Below are positions 46,441 through 57,739 of a DNA stretch of 64,000 nucleotides, piece after piece. Source of the DNA: Humulus lupulus (lineage: Eukaryota; Streptophyta; Magnoliopsida; Rosales; Cannabaceae). The translations under genes were made by a program, and so were the position numbers. Positions within the stretch are counted from its first letter, which is position 1. Each line of letters opens with the position of its first letter. The notes beneath the pieces are model-generated. The model searched no databases. It saw nothing but the letters and a program-made list of their open reading frames with translations, and was not told the origin of the DNA. The stretch is taken from positions 134,766,297 through 134,830,296 of the forward strand of contig NC_084793.1 of the NCBI RefSeq assembly GCF_963169125.1. Reading direction: 5' to 3'.

Positions 46441-47040
46441 TGGTTGTGTCTACTCATATCCTTTCTCAACTTTCGATTGAGAAACTCACTGGAGAAAACT
46501 TCCTTAATTAGAAGCAGAATATCAACATAGAGTTGATTGGTGACAACTCCGAGTTCGTCATGATTGAGGAATCCCCAGAACGAGCTTTGTGTCTGCACAT
46601 TTGTGATGGCACTATCAATGCTCGTGATGGCACCGCAAATGCTTGGATAGCACCATCTCCGCACATACGTGATGACACCATGAATGCTCGGATGGCATCG
46701 TGTCTGCACGTTCGTGTTCAACTCAACTATGGTCTCACGCAGCTCATGAATGAGCTTCAGATTTTTTGAGCCTATCATGGGCGGACCTAGCAAAGGAGGA
46801 GAAAATAAGACTACTGATGTTGCTTCTGATCCAGCTAAGGCTGAAGCTTACCAAGCTTCGTCTTTGTAAGCTGGAAACAAGAGGAAAGGTGGACAAATCA
46901 ACAACCTCAAGCCTGCAAAGGCTGCAAAGACTAGTGCACAACCAAATGCGCAGACGCTTAAGGGTAAGAACAAGAAAAACAAGGAAGGTAAAGGTAATTA
47001 TTATAGTTCATTTATCTTAGAAACATGTGTTTTTGAGAAT
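46441..47040 (+). pseudogene. gag: Copia-F gag remnant
   Basis: The N-terminal gag entry is recognisable (SIEKLTGENFLN, then NINIELIGDNSEFVMIEESP, 46470-46580, with one stop). It changes into a short tandem stretch (46590-46740) of DGTxNA-like units and then a Lys-rich tail (KGKNKKNKEGKGNYY). The capsid centre and zinc knuckle are missing, so about 600 bp are lost. Confidence 0.7.
46590..46740 (+). repeat. Degenerate short tandem repeat in Copia-F gag
   Basis: Units of roughly 30-40 bp with TG(A/T)TGGCAC or GATGACACC followed by AATGCT(C/T)G recur about four times. Confidence 0.6.
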
Positions 47041-47300
47041 GATAAATCATTTTGGATTGTTGATTCTAGATCTACCAACCATGTTTGCAACTCTTTACAG
47101 CTTCTTGAATCATGGGAGGAAGTGGACGAAGGCGGCTTATAGCTTAGAGTTAGGAATAGAGCGTTTGTTGCAGTCTAAGCTAGAGGAAGAGCTCGTCTGA
47201 AGTTCAGAAATAATTTTTTAATTTTAAATGATGTATTTTTTATTCCAGATTTTAGTAGAAATTTAATATCAATTTCCATGTTGCAATTATAACAATTTGT
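47041..47300 (+). pseudogene. pro: Copia-F aspartic protease
   Basis: Reads SFWIVDSRSTNHVCNSLQLLESW, then a V*ARGRARLKF-like segment and FIPDFSRNLISISML, the copia protease order. The DSG motif is changed to DSR (AGA). Stops lie after GGL and before ARG. Confidence 0.8.
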
Positions 47301-48539
47301 TATGACTTTCACAAGTTCTAATATATATATTTTCTTCAATGGATCACAATTGTGTATTGCATGTTTGGGAAATGGGCTTTATATTCTGCTACCTAACAAA
47401 CCCCTCGCTCTTAACAATGATTTATTCAAAGTAGCTAAACCTAGGACCAACAAACATCAAAAGACCGATAACGATAATATGACGTATTTATGGCACTTGA
47501 GACTAGGTCTCATTGGCTATGATAGGATTCAAAGACTTACAAAGGACGGGCCTTTGAGGGAACTCACCTTAGGTGAATAACCTGTCAGTGAATCTTGTCT
47601 AGAAGGCAAATTGACCAAGCTTCCATTCTCTGCAAAGGGTGATAGGGCCAAAGAACCACGTAGACTTGTGCATTCAGATGTTTGTGGAGCTTTGAATGTA
47701 CAAGCCAGGGGTGGTTTTGAGTATTTCGTCACTTTCATTGACGATTACTCTAGATACTCATGTCTTTACCTAATGCATAGGAAATCAGAAACATTTTCAA
47801 AGTTTTAGGAATTCCTAGCAATGGCTCAGAACCAATTAGGTAAAACGTTAAAGATCTTGCAATCTAATAGGGATGGAGAATATTTGGATATGCAATTCCA
47901 AGATCATTTAACAGAACTTGGGATTTTATCACAACTTACTGCCCCAGGTACTTCGCAACAAAATGGTGTAATGGAACGCCAGAACAGAACTTTATTGGAA
48001 ATGGTTAGATGCATGCTTAGTTACTCAACTCTACCAACTTCGTTATGGGGACATGCAACTTTATTGGAAATGGTTAGATGCATGCTTAGTTACTCAACTC
48101 TACCAACTTCATTCCGGGGACATGCAATTGAAACTATAAACAGCATCCTCAATGTCGTGTCGTCTAAATCAATCCCCAAAACACCTTTAGAATGCTGGAA
48201 TGGTCGTGAACCTAGTTTACGCCATTATAGAATCTGGGGGTGTCCCGCCCACGTTTTGAGGAAAAAGGAAGGAAAGCTTGAATCGCGAACTGAAGTTTGC
48301 ATGTTTGTTGGCTATCCTAAAGGTACTCGAGGTGGACTTTTCTATAGTCATTCAGAAAAGAAAGTGTTTACTTCTACGAATGCTACTTTTCTAAAAAATG
48401 ACTGTGTCCAAAACTTCAAACCGCGCAGCAAAGTAGTTTTAGAGGAGATGGTTAAAGAATTGACTCCAACCATTGTTCCATCATCATTAATTCAAGTTGA
48501 TGATGAAATTCCAACTCTTCGTGTCCAACTCTTCATGTC
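47301..48539 (+). pseudogene. int: Copia-F integrase (with 23-residue duplication)
   Basis: Pre-integrase LWHLRLGLIGYDRIQRL, zinc ligands SESCLEGKLTKLPF, core entry LVHSDVCG (catalytic D region), FVTFIDDYSRYS, LQSNRDGEYLD (second catalytic D) and GTSQQNGVMERQNRT (E). Then comes a perfect in-frame duplication of 23 residues (47989-48057 and 48058-48126), then PLECWNGREPSLRHYRIWGCPAHVL, GYPKGTRGGLF and VFTSTNATFL. Stops at 47578-47580 and about 47808. Gypsy-G interrupts at 48539. Confidence 0.9.
47989..48126 (+). repeat. 69-bp tandem duplication inside integrase
   Basis: Units 47989-48057 and 48058-48126 are nearly identical, differing by only a few bases (GTTATGGGG versus ATTCCGGGG). Length is 3n, so the frame is kept. 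Confidence 0.92.
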
Positions 48540-49091
48540 TGTAGTGTCCCAGAATATTTACTTAGCTAGATAGATAGTAGTAGTAGTTAGTATTAGTTAG
48601 TAGTATGTTAGTTACTGTGGATTTTGGTTCAAACCGGGACTTAGTTGGAAACTCATAGCAATATTTGTGGATTTTATAAGTTTAACCTATAGTTTAAGAA
48701 TATTAATTATAACATAAGGTTTGATTAATATAGCTGGTGATAGATATATATTTATTATAACCTGGGGTTTAGATGGAGCCAATAAGAGCATGACACTTGT
48801 CATAATCATGATTATTGAGGAATTAAGTATTTTTTATGAATAGTTTAATTAAAAGAAAGATCTAGAAGCTCTAGAACCTTCTAGCAGCTGTTAGGATTGT
48901 ATTATGACTCAGTCAAAGTTGTTTATCAAATTCAAATTATGCTGAAAAAGTGAAAATACGTGTTTGATATATCAATATATGTCGATATATCGCAACATAG
49001 AGGCCGATATATCACCTACGGAAGATACAGAAAGCACGTCAACTTTGCACGAACGATCGAACGGGGCTCGGGAATATAGGGGGAGGCGATA

Positions 49092-52000
49092 TGTAACGCC
49101 CTGGGTAGCCAAGACTGTTACATTGTGTGTTTACAAAGGTGCAAGACTTGCTAATCAAGTCATTTAGTTAGAAACGTGTTACTGAAACCATAATTGAACT
49201 AGGATTAAAAGATTTTGGACATAAAAGATACATTTCATTTAGATAAACATTTCGTACATGGGATCCCAAAAGAATAGAGTTTAAAAGACAGTTTACAAAA
49301 ATTCCAGGTTGTAAACAAGTACTGGACACTCTAAGGGCAAAACAGACATTTAGGCTTCTCCTGTCTTGTACCACTCCTCGGCCGTGGCGGTCGATCAGCT
49401 GACTATGTACATTCAGCCTCAAAGCTCTCCAACTCAAGACTGGTCCACCTTGCTCTTGCCTTTACCTGCACCACGTGTTAGGAAAATATGTATTTGTCTC
49501 AATGGAAATGGTAAGAAAATTACAACTCTATGCAAAAATATTACAATGGACAAGGATTCATTAAATAAAGTGTTACAACTCTATAACTGAAAATACAAAT
49601 GAACAAAAGAAGAAGAAGAGGAGAATAGTGAAATACAACTCTAAGCAAAAGATTACAAATAAAGTGTTTGAAACAAAAGAAAAGAAAAGATTACAACGTT
49701 AAACAAGAAATACAAGTAAATAGAGAAGAGGAATATAAAGATGAAAAGCAATAGAATAAAAGAAAGGAACAAGAAACAAAAAATAAACAACTCTCACTCA
49801 TACTACCAAAGTGAAGAGTGTTGGGGATCACCAACTTGAACAAGGTTTGAAACCTTTGTGCAAAAGCTTATTTCCCCCTAACTCAAGCACTAAGGGATCT
49901 CTCACGGATTATAGGAAATGCTTTCTTGAATTATCAAGCCACAAGGTGTTTCTAGCCAAGTGCTCTAAAAGATAGAAAAAATGGTGTCTTTCAAGTGAGC
50001 AATAGGCTCATATTTATAGAGTTTAGAGACACCCTTTGAATTTCAAATTTCACCAACCCCCATGGTTGTTACCAATGATTAATTGGATTATTATGGAATT
50101 AAAAATGAGATTTGAGAGTTATTTGGGTTTTTTGAGCCGTTCAAGAAAGATTGAAAAAACTGAAGAAAAAAAAATGGTCAGTTTTTGGCCTGTGGCCGTG
50201 GCCAGGGACATTAGTGGCCAAGACCACTGCTCTCTGTCCCACAAGCCGCGGCCACTGACCATTTTCAGCACAAAATTTTGTGTTGTTTTTCCAAACGGTT
50301 CCAAACCCTCCCAAATGATTTTGTAACCCCCAAAACACATTATTGGGGTTAAAATCATATCTCTAGCAGCCATTTCACCTATGGCTTAATGAAATTCATC
50401 TCAATATTGTGTAACACCAAATTTACACAATAAAGGGTAATATTTGAAAGTTACAAATTTGTAGCTGAATTTGTAACACCAAATATGTTACATATTTTGA
50501 TATTTCTCATATATCTAAACATTGTAACTCTCTATTATATGTTACAATATGTGACACTCTTTGTCACATTTATTTAATCTAAAACATTATGTTATAATAT
50601 AATATAATATTACATTATATTATAAAATAATATAACACCACGAAGCACCCGTGAGCCGAGGCCCAGTAAGAAAGCCACAATATAGAGTATAAACGGTAAA
50701 CAACAGTCAGATATTTCATGAATTATCAATCAGATACAAACAGGTCATATTGCTCATATAAACAGTGATATCAATCTACAAGCCAATAATCAGTTATTCA
50801 GATAACATACTTGCCACAACCATCAGTTTAAACAACATTAAACATATCACGCCAAAATCCAAGGTCGGCGCCCTTAGGCCGCACCCTCTAATTATCCCAC
50901 TGACTTCGGCTCGCTTAGGCCGAGCTCAGTGATTATGTACTTAACCTCAGCTACCAGTGGCCGAGTCGCGCCCTATGCGCAAATATTGATCCTGGCACTC
51001 TTAGGCCGTTTATCACATGTCCCCATGGCATAATACCATCTCATGACATCCCATACAAATATAGGGAACTCTTATTCCCGACATATTCACATAATCGGGT
51101 GCAGTTTCTTACCTTTGATTCTGATAGCTTTGATTAGTGAACTCGACCTTCAAGCACGATCCCGTCTGAGCCCTAGCATACACCTAGTCACAGCCATAAA
51201 TTAGAACCATCACTAAACATCAATTCTGTAACCTAACCTCGAGACCAATCCCAAGCCCTCGGGAAGCCCTAATTCCACCAAATAGGGTGGTGGAATCAAA
51301 CCCCGAGCCCCCGGGCAAAAACCCTAAGAAAATATCCAAAAATCCATTTCTGAAGACAGGGTAGCGCTACAGCGCCACAAAGTGGGTGCTTAGCGCTACA
51401 AGCAGAGACAAAAACACCTAGGAAAACCAGGCCCAGCGTTGTAGCACCCTAAAGCTAGCGCTATAGCACTATTCTCAGCACCAGAAAACCCCCTGAATTT
51501 TCCTTCGAATTTCCCAAAGCCAAACCTCCCTAAAACCTCTCCAAACTTCAACCACTCTTCAAAATAAGCCTACCATCCACTACATCTCATCCCACATGGC
51601 CCAACAACATCAAAGTTGACCACATGCACCATCAAACATAGCAAAACAAGATTTAAACTTTATACTTAAAACTTAAGAACTCATCAGAAAAACCAGAAAT
51701 AACCCAGCAACTCAGATGATCAAGCTCAGAATTCCTTACCTTTGATGGGGAATTCGACCCTAGGTTGTCCTCTAAGCCTTTCCAGCCTTTAACTCCTCAG
51801 TTCCCAAAGCTTAATTCCCTTAAACTCCATCCAAAACCCAAGTTCAGAAATCAATTCTAACAAAACTCAGAAAACTCATCAAAACCTTTAAATCTTACCT
51901 CAATTGAGTAGCTAATTCCTGCTAAATCCTCTAGCTTCACCAAGGACCCTAGCACCAAGCTCCAGCCTAAGCTTACTCTGAGTTACAGCTTCAAAAATCC

Positions 52001-52707
52001 TCAAGAGATGGTGAAGGAAGAGGAAACCGAGTGGGAGAGAAAGGGGTAAGCTCAATGTTCTGTTTTCCCTTCTTCTTTTCTTTTCTTTCAGTTTCTTCAA
52101 CCTTCTAAAAATTCCACTAAGTCTATAAAGACAAAATATCACTTATCCTCTTTTAACCACCTAAAAGACCATTTTGCCCTCCCATTAAAACCTAAGCCTT
52201 AAAACATTCTAAGGGCATTTTGGTCATTTGTTCTCAATTCCCGCTCATTCCTCGAGTGTCCCTAATAATTATCGCTTAAATCCCGACACCTAACTAATCA
52301 CCAATTATTTTCCTCAATGTCAAATAGTCTCCAATATATTTCCCAAATTCCAAGAAATACCCCCAGGCTCCCCCGAGCCGGGTATAAATCCCCACCGTGA
52401 CTTTTTCGCTAAACCGCTCACTAGGATCGCCTCGAGTCACAAGCTGCAAATATATCCACATAATAATGTGGTCTCAACAATTTATCACAAGTAATTACAT
52501 TTATGCCCTCAATGGGCCAAAATTACGAATATGCCCTACATCCACACTAATACTCAAAAGCATGCATCTCATATATCCAAATAATCATATAAGCATGCTT
52601 ATCACATAATCATGCATTTAATCATTTAAATCACACATAATCCAGTTATGCCCTCCCGGCACACTAATCAAGGCCCTTAAGCCTTATTAGTATTTTGGGT
52701 CGTTACA
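49092..52707 (-). mobile_element. Solo LTR of a chromovirus (Tekay-like), nested in the Gypsy-G LTR
   Basis: Starts TGTAACGCCC and ends GGGTCGTTACA, flanked by CGATA (49087-49091 and 52708-52712). It is in the opposite orientation to the LTR at 39660-41943 and similar to it. Length without the nested 1.16-kb insertion is about 2.45 kb. A palindrome island with AGCGCTA-type repeats is at about 51361-51470. No internal genes. Confidence 0.92.
49476..50637 (-). mobile_element. Solo LTR, 1162 bp, nested inside the chromovirus solo LTR
   Basis: Starts TGTTAGGAAAA and ends TATAACA, with duplication CCACG (49471-49475 and 50638-50642). The host LTR continues seamlessly, judged by comparison with 41540-41590. 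A minus-strand TATA box CTATAAATATG (about 50009-50019) suggests minus orientation. GC-rich GGCCGTGGCC and CCGCGGCC motifs lie at 50190-50262. The family is probably copia by its TGTTA/TAACA ends, but this is not proven. Confidence 0.85.
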
Positions 52708-53011
52708 CGATATATCGCCTATGGGGGGCGATATATCGGCTCCAAGATGGTTTTTTTTTTAAGTTTGGTTTTTAATTTTGAAAATTACCCTTAACCACTT
52801 AGACTTGCCTTTGAACGATTTTTACCAAGTTCTGGGCATTAGTTGAACGAAAATTCAAATCCTTTTCATTTTATATTCATTTATTTATTCAAATTAAAAG
52901 AGCTTAGTTTCACTCCTTCAACTCTATAAATAGGACCTTGTACTCAACCATTTTCTTCATTCTTCAAGAATTTGATCAGAGCCTCCAAGGTGCTAGTGTT
53001 ACTGTAGAGAG

Positions 53012-54154
53012 TGTTGACCGCGTTTTTGGCCAACAATGTGAGAACGTCAAAAACGACAAACCTTCAAGAGAAATAAAACGACACAGACGAGTTTGAAAAG
53101 AAAATAAATAACACGTGCAATTTTTATAGTGGTTCAGCCCCAATATGTTGGTAATAGCCTAATCCACTTAGAGTTGTGATTATAGATCTGTACTCAAGAT
53201 CAGATGGACTGAGCCAACTGAGTTTCTTCAGTACAGATTACAAGAATACAAGAATTCTTTCAGATACAAGCACTTTCTCTCTCTAGAAAACTCAGATCCA
53301 AAATTTCCCAAAAAGTCTAAAAAGAAGAAGAAGCCCCCATCTCATCTCATAAGCCATGTATTTATAGGATTAGGATCATACATCTGATATCCCCTAGAAT
53401 CGGGATATTTTATTATATTTATTACATTTAAATTACAAAAATATTCAAAATATAACAGAACACCCAATTTGTGGGAAGAATGAGAGATTCCCGCGTGTGC
53501 CAAGACCGATTCTTGTTGAAGTCGTTTATGGGAATCTTGACTTAGTCCTCCTCTATCTAGTTGATCCATATCTCCTTCAAGCTGGTCGAACACACCTCTA
53601 CTGGACAGTCACGCACTTGGCTGGTAGGACATGCAAGTGCTGGTAGAACATGCAAGTGCTGGTCGGACATGTGTGTGCTGGACATATGCAAGTGCTGGTC
53701 GGACACATGCATGCTGGACATGCAAGTGCTGGTCGGACACATGCATGCTAGACATATGCAAGTGCTGGTAGGACATACACTCATATGGTCTAACATGGCA
53801 CTCTGGTCTAGCATGCCACGTCTCTCGTCTAACATGGCACTCTTGTCTAGCATGCCATGTCTCTCCTCTAACATGGCACTCTGGTCTAGCATGTCATGTC
53901 TCTCCTCTAACATGGCACTTCGATCTTGCATGCCACTCTTGGGCAGCAATGTCACTCCTGGGCAGTAATGTCGTGACTGGTCGGACAAGGTCATGCCTGG
54001 TCGATCATGACACTTCTCAAGCCAGTCAAAATTTTATCACAACTCTGAGGAGTCAATGTATTTATTGACTATTTAATGTGTCTTTTACGGACCATGTACT
54101 GCCACTTGTCACCTCTATTGCCACGTCATCGATCTCCATTTTTTGGGGATAGTA
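53012..54154 (-). mobile_element. Solo LTR candidate with minisatellites, nested in the Gypsy-G LTR
   Basis: The Gypsy-G 3' LTR lacks this stretch (compare 61784-61800), so it is an insertion. It starts TGTTGACCGCG; reverse-complemented, it ends in CGCGGTCAACA, like the solo LTR at 38741-39494. It is flanked by repeats of GTAGAGAG (GAGAG if 5 bp, 53007-53011 and 54155-54159). A minus-strand TATA box CCTATAAATAC is near 53355-53370. The other end (TACTATCCCC on the minus strand) does not start TG. The LTR identity is therefore likely but not certain. Confidence 0.6.
53605..53970 (+). repeat. Two minisatellites in tandem
   Basis: First array (about 53605-53775): units of roughly 20-50 bp around ACATGCAAGTGCTGGTCGGA and ACATGCATGCTGG. 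Second array (about 53790-53920): a unit of about 40 bp with TAACATGGCACTC, GGTCTAGCATGCCA and GTCTCTC, repeated three to four times. Both strands stay open as frames (53561-53968 plus, 53994-53557 minus) because of the repeats, so neither is a gene. Confidence 0.88.
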
Positions 54155-54624
54155 GAGAGAAACACTTGGGTTTGGGATAAAAGCTTTATTATTCTAAGCT
54201 TTTCTAAACACTTGGGAAGTGAGATTCAGTGTGATTTCGGTATTGAGGTTTAGACCAATCCATAAGATCATTCAAGGTATTCCTATCTAAGTTCAGTTCT
54301 TCATAATTCTATAGTTTTCTTTAGTTTTCTTTTATTCAAAACCTAACTCTTGTTTATGATTCTTGATTAGGTATTTAAGTTCTTGAAACTTAAGGTTCTT
54401 CTTGGTAAGTTTCTTCTTGGATGGTTTAGTATTCTTTTCATCTCTTTTCTTTAGATTCTCACCATTTTTACTGTTGGTTGATAGGAGTGTTCTAATCCTG
54501 TTCTTGTTCCCAAATATCCCGGATTTTGGTAAGGAAAATAGGATAGATTTTATGTGCTTATATGATATGTTTATGTTATGATATGTTGATGTTACGATAT
54601 GTATATGTATAATATGTCTTGTAA

Positions 54625-54770
54625 TCCTTGGGCATATGACTTGTTTAGATAACAAGCCCCAAGAATATGTTTTATAGTCCTTGGGCATATGACTTGCTTA
54701 GCTAGCAAGCCCCACAAATTTATGGGCATATGACTTGCTTAGCTAACAAGCCCCAAGAATTTATGATGGC
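54625..54770 (+). repeat. Three-copy repeat in the Gypsy-G LTR
   Basis: A unit of about 45-50 bp with GGGCATATGACTTG, TTAG, AACAAGCCCC occurs three times, and the same array recurs in the 3' LTR at about 62255-62396. It includes a short inverted repeat (CTTGTTTAG...CAAGCCCC is not palindromic overall). The array therefore predates the insertion of the element. Confidence 0.85.
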
Positions 54771-55290
54771 CATTAACATTGTAGTCCTATACGATATATG
54801 TTTCTTTTGTTATAGTCATATGTTTTATAGTGTACGTTTATGATATAGTCATATGCTTATGATTTATGTTATATGTTGTTAGTAGATTTTTCCTTGCTGG
54901 ACATTAGGCTCATTCCTTTATTTTTAGTGTGATGCATGAAAATGATAATGGAAGGCGGAAGGATTCTTGGCAGCTTGGCTTGTGTGTTAAGGATGAATGG
55001 ACAGTGTGTCGATCGAGGATGACATTATTTAGTCTTTTGAATTATGTTCTTTTGTAATTTCGCACTTAGTTTTTAAACAATTGAATTAAAGTTTATGTTT
55101 TATGTTTTAGAAACAATGGGATCTCATACCATAGCATATTTTATTTAATATTTTTATCTTATTTTGTATTGGTACAATATTTTGGGTTTTTAATAAAGTT
55201 ATGTTATTTCTTATGTTTGTATCCATATAGTAGTAGCTATGTCTAGTAGTTTTAATGGTCCAAGGTCTTAGAAATAGTTGGGTCATTACA

Positions 55291-55303
55291 GTTGGTTTCA
55301 GAG
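55291..55303 (+). other. Gypsy-G primer-binding site
   Basis: TTGGTTTCAGAG directly after the 5' LTR, similar to an initiator-Met-type primer site with changes. Confidence 0.6.
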
Positions 55304-55427
55304 AAACGGTTCATTTGCATGAAGTTCTCCTTGATACACACACTCAAGTTTCGAATCTAACCACCAATGTAAGTGTTTATGTTTATGTTATTAGCTAACG
55401 TTTTATCCCTTATATTTTTAGTTAAGA

Positions 55428-55895
55428 ATGGATGGAGCCTTGACCTATGAGGATGTCTGAGCCATTAAGGCCTTGAAAAGAATTAGAGAGCCAAGGAATA
55501 CTGTAGGAGTGTTAGAAAGAATTACTCGAAGATTACTCCTATTCCACAGGAAGATAGTTCACCTCCAAACAACTAAGCAAATCATGATGAGAGCAACGGA
55601 GCAATATGTTTTAGTAATTAGGCTTTTTAAAGATTATCCTTCTGTAATTGCAACTTTAGAAGAAATATGGGAGACTATAGATGATGAAGATGAATTACCA
55701 GTAGCAATGAGATATTATTTTCTCGTACTTAGGTTCGCCACTAAGATGGAATTCCAATTCACTAATGAGCAAAAACATAGAATCACTATGAATCTTCCTC
55801 GAGGAAATTTTGAGGCTCAAGATAATGATGATTATGAGGAGATAGATGATGATATGTTAGATGAAGGGTCAGATGTAGAAGATCCTAATTTTTAG
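55428..55895 (+). pseudogene. Leader frame upstream of gag (unknown product)
   Basis: From an ATG at 55428 (MDGALTYEDV) one frame runs, with a single stop at 55458-55460, to a TAG at 55893-55895, about 155 codons. The downstream part is a well-behaved protein: helical and basic in the first half (RITRRLLLFHRKIVHLQ), mixed in the centre (LEEIWETIDDEDELPVAMRYY, FQFTNEQKHRITMNLP), ending in an acidic tail (DDDYEE, DDDMLDEGSDVED). I do not recognise a domain and cannot give a function. It lies between primer site and gag, about 520 bp upstream of the gag start. It may be a real, once-conserved extra gene of this element family. Confidence 0.5.
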
Positions 55896-56419
55896 ATTAG
55901 TTTATTTCTTTATTTATTATCTTTGCATTTATGATTGTACTTAGTGAAAACCTTTTTCCAAATGAATATTATTGTTATTTTTGAATGACATGTATGAGTT
56001 TGATTTTTTTTTTTTTTTTACAATCATAATAAAGTTAATAAATAATGACCAAGTTCGGTGAGGGTGGATACAAATCAATGGACCGGGTTCTATATTGAGA
56101 GTTAGGGGGCCATAGTAGTGGGAACGTTTTTACTGATCCCAGCCCTCCCTCAATATGGTTAACTTTGGAACAACGACGAGTTTCGAGCCTGAGAATTAAG
56201 TCATATAGGATGATTAGAAACAGACTTAGAAAATAATAAATATGGCTTATTTTTCTAAGTATAGAAACACACCCTAATTATAAAGAAGGCTTATATAATT
56301 CTTCATAAGATATCATAATTAGTAGGTCTGAGTTATGTTTGCTTAGCCTAAGTTTTGTTTTAGAGCCTATTAGGTTATGTTCTAACATGTTTTTCTCGAC
56401 TATTAGAACTCTTCTTCAA
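55896..56419 (+). other. Gypsy-G leader between the extra frame and gag
   Basis: No frame of note. It holds GGGGGCCATAGTAGTGGG, then CCCAGCCCTCCCTC (56105-56155), similar to a block in the Copia-F leader. Confidence 0.5.
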
Positions 56420-57739
56420 ATGTCGCTCAGAAGGTCTGCACAAACCAATACCAATGCCTCCAGCGTCACTCAAGAGACTAATGTAGCCCCTCAAGAGACT
56501 ACCACTGTTGTTGCTAACTAAAATGCATCGCCGCCGCCGGTTGACAACACTGCATAAATTGTCAGGCTACGACAACAAGTGGAGGAATTGTTGCAGCAAC
56601 AACGACAACAGACCCAGCCACAGCCACAAACTCAGACTCAGCCTCAACCGCAGCCTCAGCAAATTGCATCCCAACAAGTAGGTCCTTATGGGGGATGGCC
56701 AATGGCAAACTATGCGCCATACCCAGCTCAGTACATGGAGCCAATCTACGAGTGGTTTCGTAAGCAACACGCTCCAAACTTTGAAGGGACAACGGACCCC
56801 TTCGAGGCAAAATAATGGCTTAGGAATGTAGAGTCGATCCTAGCACACATGAATCTCGGCAATGCGGATCGCATATCTTGTGTTTCTTCTCTTCTGAAGA
56901 AGGATGCTAGAATATGGTGGGACTTAGTACAGTAGACTAACAATGTCGCCACAATGACATGGACTAGATTTGTTGAGCTCTTTCACAAGAAGTATTATAA
57001 CTCTGTAGTCATTGCTACGAGGGTGGAAGAGTTCACCAATCTAAAACAAGGCAACTTATCGGTAGCAGAGTATGCTCGTCAGTTCGACCGACTAGCCAAG
57101 TTTGCACTAGAGTTGGTTCCAACTGACTTTCTGAGGGTTACCAAGTTCGTTAGAGGACTTAGACCAATGATGGAGCTAGGAGTTAAGCTAGAAAATCATG
57201 GAACTACTACTTATGTCGATGTTCTAGAAACGGTTATAGAAGTATAAAGGCTTCAGGCAAATGTTAGTAAGGAGGAGGCCATTAAGCCTGAGCCTAAGCA
57301 ACAGAGTCAACCTCAGAATGGTCGGAACAACCACCACAACAGCCATCAACCAAGCAACAATAATGGTCAGAAGAGAAGGCATCCTGACAATAAGCAATCC
57401 GACAATGCTAAAAGAGCACAGATGAACAATGGAGGTAGTAGGTCAGGTTATGTAGAATACCCGCAGTGCTCTAAATGCCAAAAGAAACATCCTGGTGAAT
57501 GCCGTGCATACACCAAGGGATGCTACAATTGTGGTCAGGAAGGTCATCGGAAGAGAGAATGTCCCCAGCTCAAGCTAGAAGAGAAAAAGGACAACAAGAT
57601 GGTTTCTGCCAGAGTCTTTGCCTTGACCCAAGGAGAAGATGAAGCTAGTAATAAAGTGGTCATAGGTCAGATTCCTATCCTCAATAATGTATGTTCAGTA
57701 TTATTTTATTCGGGAACCACTCACTGTATATCTCGTTAG
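56420..57739 (+). pseudogene. gag: Gypsy-G gag and start of protease
   Basis: One frame from ATG 56420 (MSLRRSAQTNTNASS) to 57739 with stops at about 56519, 56554, 56813, 56935 and 57245. A Gln-rich stretch (56579-56680) is followed by the capsid domain (EWFRKQHAPNFEGTTDPFEA, MTWTRFVELFHKKYYN, LKQGNLSVAEYARQFDRLAKF). Next is a basic linker, then a double knuckle (CSKCQKKHPGECR, then CYNCGQEGHRKRECP). The end is the start of protease with the active-site triplet YSG in place of DSG ([10 protein letters not shown]). The stops are mostly single-base changes. Confidence 0.88.

Larger units (their letters stand above)
48540..55290 (+). repeat. Gypsy-G 5' LTR, enlarged by nested solo LTRs
   Basis: Starts TGTAGTGTCCC and ends GGGTCATTACA. 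Subtracting 49092-52707, 53012-54154 and their duplications leaves about 1.98 kb, matching the 3' LTR (2.0 kb). A TATA box CTATAAATAG is at 52924-52933. Short palindromes CGATATATCG occur at 48971-49010 and 52708-52737. Confidence 0.92.

Noticed and set aside
53557..53994. 135- and 145-codon frames with repeated Cys/Met motifs on both strands
   Set aside because: They are translations of the minisatellites; no start context, no domain.
55370..55420. Possible intron (GTAAGT...TTTTTAG) just before the Gypsy-G leader frame
   Set aside because: About 50 bp is shorter than nearly all plant introns, and AT-rich leader sequence gives such matches easily.
56562..56810. Minus-strand frames opposite the Gln-rich part of Gypsy-G gag
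   Set aside because: Shadow frames of a CAG/CAA-rich stretch.
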